Part shown: in pieces, positions 4,721 to 8,400 of the stretch
Layout of the letters: each line of letters opens with the position of its first letter
Numbering within the stretch: position 1 is the stretch's first letter
NCBI GenBank assembly: GCA_934446095.1
Contig: CAKSDR010000056.1
Span: forward strand, 1 to 8,400
Length of the DNA stretch: 8,400 bases
Direction of reading: 5' to 3'
Origin: an uncultured Eubacteriales bacterium
GTDB taxonomy: Bacteria; Bacillota; Clostridia; Oscillospirales; CAG-382
Translations under genes and position numbers: made by a program
The notes under the pieces: generated by a model
The model's database searches: none
What the model saw: the letters and a program-made list of their open reading frames with translations, nothing else
What the model was told of the DNA's origin: nothing

Positions 4721-6307
4721 TCAGTTTATTTTTATTCCGTAAGTGTAATTTGAAACGGGGTTTATGAAAATACCGTCCATGTATACGCAGAAGTGCAGAT
4801 TTTTTGACTGACCCACAAGTCCTATTTCCTGACCTTTGGATACTATGTCGTCTACGGAACAGGTGAAAGAATCAAGGTCCTGATATATTGAAAGAACGCC
4901 GAATCCGTGGTCTATTATAACGGTTTTTCCGCTGTAGGTAAGTTCATCTGCAAATACGACTTTTCCTCTTGCGGTTGCCATAACGGACGTTCCTCTGTTA
5001 GCAGCATAGTTAACGCCGTCATAGTAATACGGTTTGCTGAGATTTACCGTGTAGACAAGAGAACCGAACGGAATACCTGAACTTTTGCCGTCTTTTATCG
5101 GGCATGCAAAAGTGAAATTGTCGTTGGTGCTGTCCCACAATCTTTCAGCGGAACTGACGGCAACAAAACCTTCAACCGTCTTTAAAAATTCATCGCGCGT
5201 AGCGTCGGTGATATTTTCTTTTTTATCGGTAACATTTTGCTGGGTAAGATTTTTGCTTCTTACGCGCAGCGAGTGAGTTTTCTCGGAATCATTTGACGTT
5301 ATAACAACGGAGTGAGTTTTTACTTCGCTTTCAAAACTTATCGGCACGAAAGCAAATTTAGTATCGCCGTCTTTTTGAATTTTGAAATCGGGAAGAGGAA
5401 GTTCGGATGAGATGTTTATATTTTCATCGTCATTAAGATTTTCAAATTTTATAATTGTAAATTCTCCCTGAGAAAGGCTTGAGTCTACAAATGACCAGGT
5501 TGCGGGAACGTCAAAGAAGAGATTTGTGCTGTACTTCGCGCTGCCCGAATAGTCGCACTCGTCTTCTTTGTACCATGAAGCTTCGATTTCACATGAAAGA
5601 GGAGTATCTTTTGTATATGTAATCGCAGAGGGAATATCGGAAAAATCTCCGTCAAATATTACATGTTCGCCGTTATATAAAGCAACTTTTAAGTTATCCG
5701 GTTCTTTTTCAAAAGAAAGCGCGAGAGAATTGTCTTTCTTGAACTTTATTTCCTGCTCGTTTTCGGAATTTTTCTTTATGCCGTTAAGAATATTGTCGCC
5801 GCTTTTAAATTCCCACTGATAGTCTGACGGAGAAAGTTCATGCGAAGTTCCGCCGATATCTATAACAGCACTCGGAACGACGCCGTTATCGTAAATGTCC
5901 GAAAATTCCGCACGCAGCGACAGTTTTTCCGCGTCATGTTCCTTCATTTTGTAAAGATTTCCGCCGGCATCCTTGAAATAGCATTCTTTTGTATCTTTGT
6001 CAACATAAAAAACATAGTCGTATGAGTTTGAAAGTTCGGAATATTTTACCTCAAACGACTTGCCGGCATCGATATCGCGAAGAGTCTGCGAAGCCTTTGA
6101 GGCATTGTTTATTACGTCAAGGTAAATATTAAGGTCTTCCTTGTCGGAAAACGAAAACTTGTTGTTAAGGCCGTCCGCAACGTCGATTCTTGTGAGAGAA
6201 TTTCCTGTAACCTTGTTTGTGTTGAGTGTAAAAGAAAAATATATAATAAGCAAGGCGGGTATAAGCATAAGAAAAATTAAAAAACGCTTTAAAGATTTAT
6301 TTTGCAT
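4721..6307 (-). CDS. Membrane-anchored protein with a degenerate LytM/M23 domain
   Basis: A 528-residue protein. A short basic tail and hydrophobic helix (about 8-27) should anchor it in the membrane, leaving about 500 residues outside. Residues 30-400 are a beta-rich, acidic region I do not recognise. The C-terminal domain (about 425-522) has the M23 (LytM, lysostaphin-like) peptidase pattern: GTSVMATARGKVVFA, VIIDHGFGVLSIYQDL, VSKGQEIGLVGQS, LHFCVYMDG, INPVSNY. Active members need H-x-G-x-D, Y-x-H-L and H-x-H. Here these positions read Y429-D-G-V-N433, Y-Q-D477-L and N503-L-H505, so two of three zinc ligands and both catalytic histidines are replaced. It is probably non-catalytic, like EnvC, NlpD or sporulation SpoIIQ/SpoIVFA LytM domains, serving as a cell-envelope scaffold or activator; that role is inferred. 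GGGG lies about 8 nt before the ATG. Confidence 0.88.
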   Translation of the reverse strand: MQNKSLKRFLIFLMLIPALLIIYFSFTLNTNKVTGNSLTRIDVADGLNNKFSFSDKEDLNIYLDVINNASKASQTLRDIDAGKSFEVKYSELSNSYDYVFYVDKDTKECYFKDAGGNLYKMKEHDAEKLSLRAEFSDIYDNGVVPSAVIDIGGTSHELSPSDYQWEFKSGDNILNGIKKNSENEQEIKFKKDNSLALSFEKEPDNLKVALYNGEHVIFDGDFSDIPSAITYTKDTPLSCEIEASWYKEDECDYSGSAKYSTNLFFDVPATWSFVDSSLSQGEFTIIKFENLNDDENINISSELPLPDFKIQKDGDTKFAFVPISFESEVKTHSVVITSNDSEKTHSLRVRSKNLTQQNVTDKKENITDATRDEFLKTVEGFVAVSSAERLWDSTNDNFTFACPIKDGKSSGIPFGSLVYTVNLSKPYYYDGVNYAANRGTSVMATARGKVVFADELTYSGKTVIIDHGFGVLSIYQDLDSFTCSVDDIVSKGQEIGLVGQSKNLHFCVYMDGIFINPVSNYTYGIKIN

Positions 6308-6353
6308 TATAATATCCCCTTCAATTCAGCATAATATTCTAAATATATATATT

Positions 6354-6382
6354 ATTATACAATTAAAAATCGCATAGGTCAA
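6354..6382 (-). promoter_or_regulatory. SigA-type promoter of the LytM-like gene
   Basis: TTGACC (6382-6377) and TATAAT (6359-6354) are 17 nt apart on the minus strand. The start site would be near 6347, giving a leader of about 40 nt before the ATG at 6307. The promoter looks vegetative, with no sign of a sporulation sigma-factor motif. Confidence 0.87.
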
Positions 6383-6424
6383 TATTTTTTTTCGCAAACG
6401 CAAAATCAAAATTTGGCAAAAGCG

Positions 6425-6457
6425 CAAAAAACGACGGCATGATAAAATCATGCCGTC
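6425..6457 (-). terminator. Intrinsic terminator of the small acidic membrane protein gene
   Basis: The minus-strand hairpin GACGGCATGA-TTTTA-TCATGCCGTC (10-bp perfect stem, 6457-6433) is followed by GTTTTTTG. It begins 16 bp after the stop codon and separates this gene from the LytM-like gene downstream. Confidence 0.9.
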
Positions 6458-6472
6458 ATTTACAAACGTAAA

Positions 6473-6706
6473 TTATTCTATTTCCGGTGACTCGTCAAGA
6501 GGAATGTCAATTTCGATATTGCCGTCATCTTTTTCGTCTTCGACAGTAACTGAAATGTCCTTTTCGTTTTCATCGTTTTCGAAGAGATCGTCGTCTGAAT
6601 ATTCAATTGAAAAACTGAGTTTGATTTTTTTGAGAATCACCGCTATTGCAGTAAGAATTGAGGCTGCCGCGATGATACCGCCGAGAATTGATAAAAATTT
6701 TTTCAT
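6473..6706 (-). CDS. Small hypothetical membrane-anchored acidic protein
   Basis: A 77-residue protein I do not recognise. MKKFLSILGGIIAAASILTA starts a single hydrophobic segment (about residues 4-25), followed by a basic KKIK stop-transfer patch. A very acidic tail of about 45 residues is rich in D and E (SDDDLFENDENEKD and so on). The segment has no lipobox cysteine and no obvious cleavage site, so it is probably a membrane anchor. Topology by the positive-inside rule is ambiguous because both ends are basic. The ATG at 6706 is chosen because GAGG lies about 8 nt upstream; the open frame extends 29 codons further but has no ribosome binding site there. It is a separate unit, with an extended -10-like promoter and its own strong terminator. 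Confidence 0.78.
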   Translation of the reverse strand: MKKFLSILGGIIAAASILTAIAVILKKIKLSFSIEYSDDDLFENDENEKDISVTVEDEKDDGNIEIDIPLDESPEIE

Positions 6707-6806
6707 TACAATAACCTCTTTCTCCGCCGGAAAATTTATATTTATAAAAGTGAGCACAAAGCCCGGCGATGCATGGCAAAAATATAATAACAATATCTTT
6801 TTTTAT

Positions 6807-6815
6807 ATTGTATCA
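6807..6815 (-). promoter_or_regulatory. Possible extended -10 promoter of the small acidic protein gene
   Basis: On the minus strand TGA-TACAAT (6815-6807) fits an extended -10 element, TGnTATAAT. No good -35 box stands 16-18 nt upstream. It implies a leader of about 95 nt. Confidence 0.45.
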
Positions 6816-6863
6816 CAAAATAGGTATATAAAATGTTAAACAATTATGAATTTTTTCGATAAT

Positions 6864-6899
6864 TTGTCATTTTTGAAAAATATGTGTTAAAATTATACT
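6864..6899 (+). promoter_or_regulatory. Possible asnB promoter region
   Basis: TTGTCA (6864-6869) is followed after 17 nt by TTAAAA, and a better -10 box, TATACT (6894-6899), lies slightly downstream with only a 15-nt spacing to TTGAAA (6873-6878). Either could drive asnB; the choice cannot be settled by eye. No T-box or riboswitch was seen in the 60-nt leader. Confidence 0.4.
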
Positions 6900-6961
6900 G
6901 TTAAGTTGTATGCACTTTGCAAAATAATTGTGTAAATTTAAAGACAAAAGGATATATAAAC

Positions 6962-8400
6962 ATGTGCGGATTTGCGGGACTGTATAAAAAAGTAAAACTT
7001 TCGGAAGGCGACAGGGAATCTATACTTAATATGTCGCAGTCGATAAGGCACAGAGGACCTGACGACTGCAAAACATATTTTTCGGAAAAATATGCCTTTG
7101 CATTCAGAAGATTAAGCATTATCGACCTTGAGGCCGGAGCGCAGCCGTTCTCGGCTTTTGACGGGAGATACATCGGTATATTCAACGGGGAAATTTACAA
7201 TTATCTTGAACTTCGCGATGAACTTAAAAAGCGCGGTTATTCTTTTTCCACAAGATCCGAAATCGAAACGATACTTTCATGCTATCACGAATACGGTCCT
7301 GAATTCATAAAAAAACTGCGCGGAATGTTTTCGATTTGCATTTATGACAATGAAAAAAATATTCTTTTTATGGGCAGGGATCCGTTTGGGATAAAGCCGT
7401 TTTATTACAGAGCCGAAGTTGACGGAATCGCTTTTTCGTCGGAATTCAAGGCATTTATGTTTGATAATTCCATGAAAGAATACAAGGTTTCGGAATCGGC
7501 TCTTCAAAGTTTCTTTACTTTTCAGTATGTAACGGAACCCGACACCATATGTCCCGACATCAAGATTTTGCCGGCGGGAACATATATGGTAATAGACGAG
7601 AGCATGAAAGCGGAGCCGTGCAGATATTTTGAAGTGAAATTTACCCCGAACAGAAAAATTTCCTTTGACGAAAAAGAGAGAAAACTTAGAGATGCCGTTT
7701 TTAAAAGCGTACAGGCGCATATGCTGAGCGACGTTCCTCTCGGAAGTTTTTTGTCAAGCGGAATAGACTCGGCGATAATAACTGCAGTTGCAAGCAAATT
7801 ATGCCCCGGAATAAAGGCGTTTACCGTGGCTTTCGACGTAAAATCGTATTCGGAAATATCGAATGCTTCCGAAATATCAAGCCATTTGGATATAGAACAT
7901 ATAAAACTTGTGGCAACTCTCGACGATTTTCTTGAAAATTACGAAAAAGTAATATATTCGCTTGATTCTCCCATGGCAGATCCAAGCACTGTTGCGATAT
8001 ATCTCATAAGCAGAGAAGCTGCAAAACATGTAAAAGTAGTGCTTTCCGGCGAGGGGTCGGACGAGTTTTTTGCAGGATATAAAATGTATAAGGACTCTGT
8101 TCCGACAAATATTCTCTCGTCAATGCCGGAGGGAATGAAGAAAATGTGCAGGGCGTTTTCAAGAATGCTTCCCGCAGGGTTTCCCGGCAAAAACACTCTT
8201 TACAGGGACACTTTCCCGATTGAAGAAAGATTTGTCGGAAATGCTTTTGTGTTTACGGAAGAGCAGAAAAAGGGCTTTTACAAAAAATTCAATCCCGATG
8301 TTTGTTTTACTGACAGAACAAGGCCGATTTACGACGAGGTAAGAGGCATGGATGCGCTTACGAAAATGCAGTACTGCGACATAAACACGTGGCTCAGAAG
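6962..8400 (+). CDS. asnB: Glutamine-hydrolysing asparagine synthetase (3' end beyond window)
   Basis: Cytosolic enzyme that makes asparagine from aspartate, ATP and glutamine-derived ammonia. From the ATG at 6962 (AAGGA about 9 nt upstream) 479 codons are open to the edge; family members are about 600-630 residues, so roughly the last fifth is missing. The N-terminal class II glutaminase domain starts MCGFAGLY, with Cys2 as the nucleophile, then RHRGPDD (29-35) and NGEIYN (75-80). RDPFGIKPFYY (139-149) and SSEFKAF (159-165) lead into the synthetase domain. Its ATP-pyrophosphatase loop is GSFLSSGIDSA (261-271), with DSPMADPS (335-342) and LSGEGSDEFFAGY (361-373). The loop reads SSGIDS in place of SGGLDS, a variant I recall in other AsnB proteins. 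All expected catalytic motifs in the visible part are intact. It is divergent from the small acidic protein gene. Confidence 0.95.
   Translation, partial: MCGFAGLYKKVKLSEGDRESILNMSQSIRHRGPDDCKTYFSEKYAFAFRRLSIIDLEAGAQPFSAFDGRYIGIFNGEIYNYLELRDELKKRGYSFSTRSEIETILSCYHEYGPEFIKKLRGMFSICIYDNEKNILFMGRDPFGIKPFYYRAEVDGIAFSSEFKAFMFDNSMKEYKVSESALQSFFTFQYVTEPDTICPDIKILPAGTYMVIDESMKAEPCRYFEVKFTPNRKISFDEKERKLRDAVFKSVQAHMLSDVPLGSFLSSGIDSAIITAVASKLCPGIKAFTVAFDVKSYSEISNASEISSHLDIEHIKLVATLDDFLENYEKVIYSLDSPMADPSTVAIYLISREAAKHVKVVLSGEGSDEFFAGYKMYKDSVPTNILSSMPEGMKKMCRAFSRMLPAGFPGKNTLYRDTFPIEERFVGNAFVFTEEQKKGFYKKFNPDVCFTDRTRPIYDEVRGMDALTKMQYCDINTWLR

Noticed and set aside
6707..6793. 29-codon N-terminal extension of the small acidic protein
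   Set aside because: There is no ribosome binding site at the far ATG, and the extension overlaps the leader stem. MKKFLSILGG with GAGG upstream is the natural start.
7277..8196. Minus-strand open frames opposite asnB
   Set aside because: They are shadows of the asnB coding frame, which has intact family motifs throughout.
1..8400. CRISPR array, prophage, insertion sequence, toxin-antitoxin or defence system
   Set aside because: No regularly spaced repeats, transposase, integrase or recognisable defence gene was seen; the content is core metabolism plus small hypothetical genes.

Overview
The window looks like a low-GC, Gram-positive (Firmicutes, probably Clostridia) chromosome. The reasons are AT-rich DNA, strong SigA-type promoters with 17-nt spacers, AGGAG-like ribosome binding sites, a tRNA-sensing T-box leader before pheST, a DUF1292-type acidic protein and a clostridial-style PheS with a four-cysteine knuckle. 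It reads as core chromosome: no transposase, phage gene, CRISPR array, tRNA or rRNA gene was seen. No rank below class can be named.

Layout, left to right. Positions 1-518 hold the N-terminal part of pheT (minus strand, running off the left edge), preceded in transcription by pheS (539-1567) and a T-box leader with its own promoter (about 1601-1891). Next on the minus strand comes a Gfo/Idh/MocA-type oxidoreductase (1897-2898). Immediately upstream of it lies a compact structured RNA of about 225 nt ending in a strong intrinsic terminator (about 2932-3160). Above that is a DUF1292-like acidic protein with a near-consensus promoter (3203-3508), then a two-helix membrane protein (3650-3946). 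The regulator gene nrdR (4015-4476) is divergent from that membrane protein. Its 3' side carries two identical 22-bp palindrome copies flanking a 183-bp non-coding stretch. Facing nrdR is a large membrane-anchored LytM/M23-like protein that has lost most catalytic residues (4721-6307), and then a small membrane-anchored acidic protein (6473-6706). The window ends inside asnB (6962 to the right edge, plus strand).

Working together: pheS and pheT encode the two subunits of phenylalanyl-tRNA synthetase, and the T-box reads the charging state of tRNA-Phe to set their expression. NrdR represses ribonucleotide reductase genes, none of which are here. AsnB makes asparagine from aspartate and glutamine. 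The other genes show no obvious shared pathway, so the window is best read as neighbouring independent transcription units and not as one system. The points most worth a second look are the pseudoknotted RNA (possibly raiA-motif RNA), the degenerate LytM protein, and the duplicated terminator palindrome downstream of nrdR.
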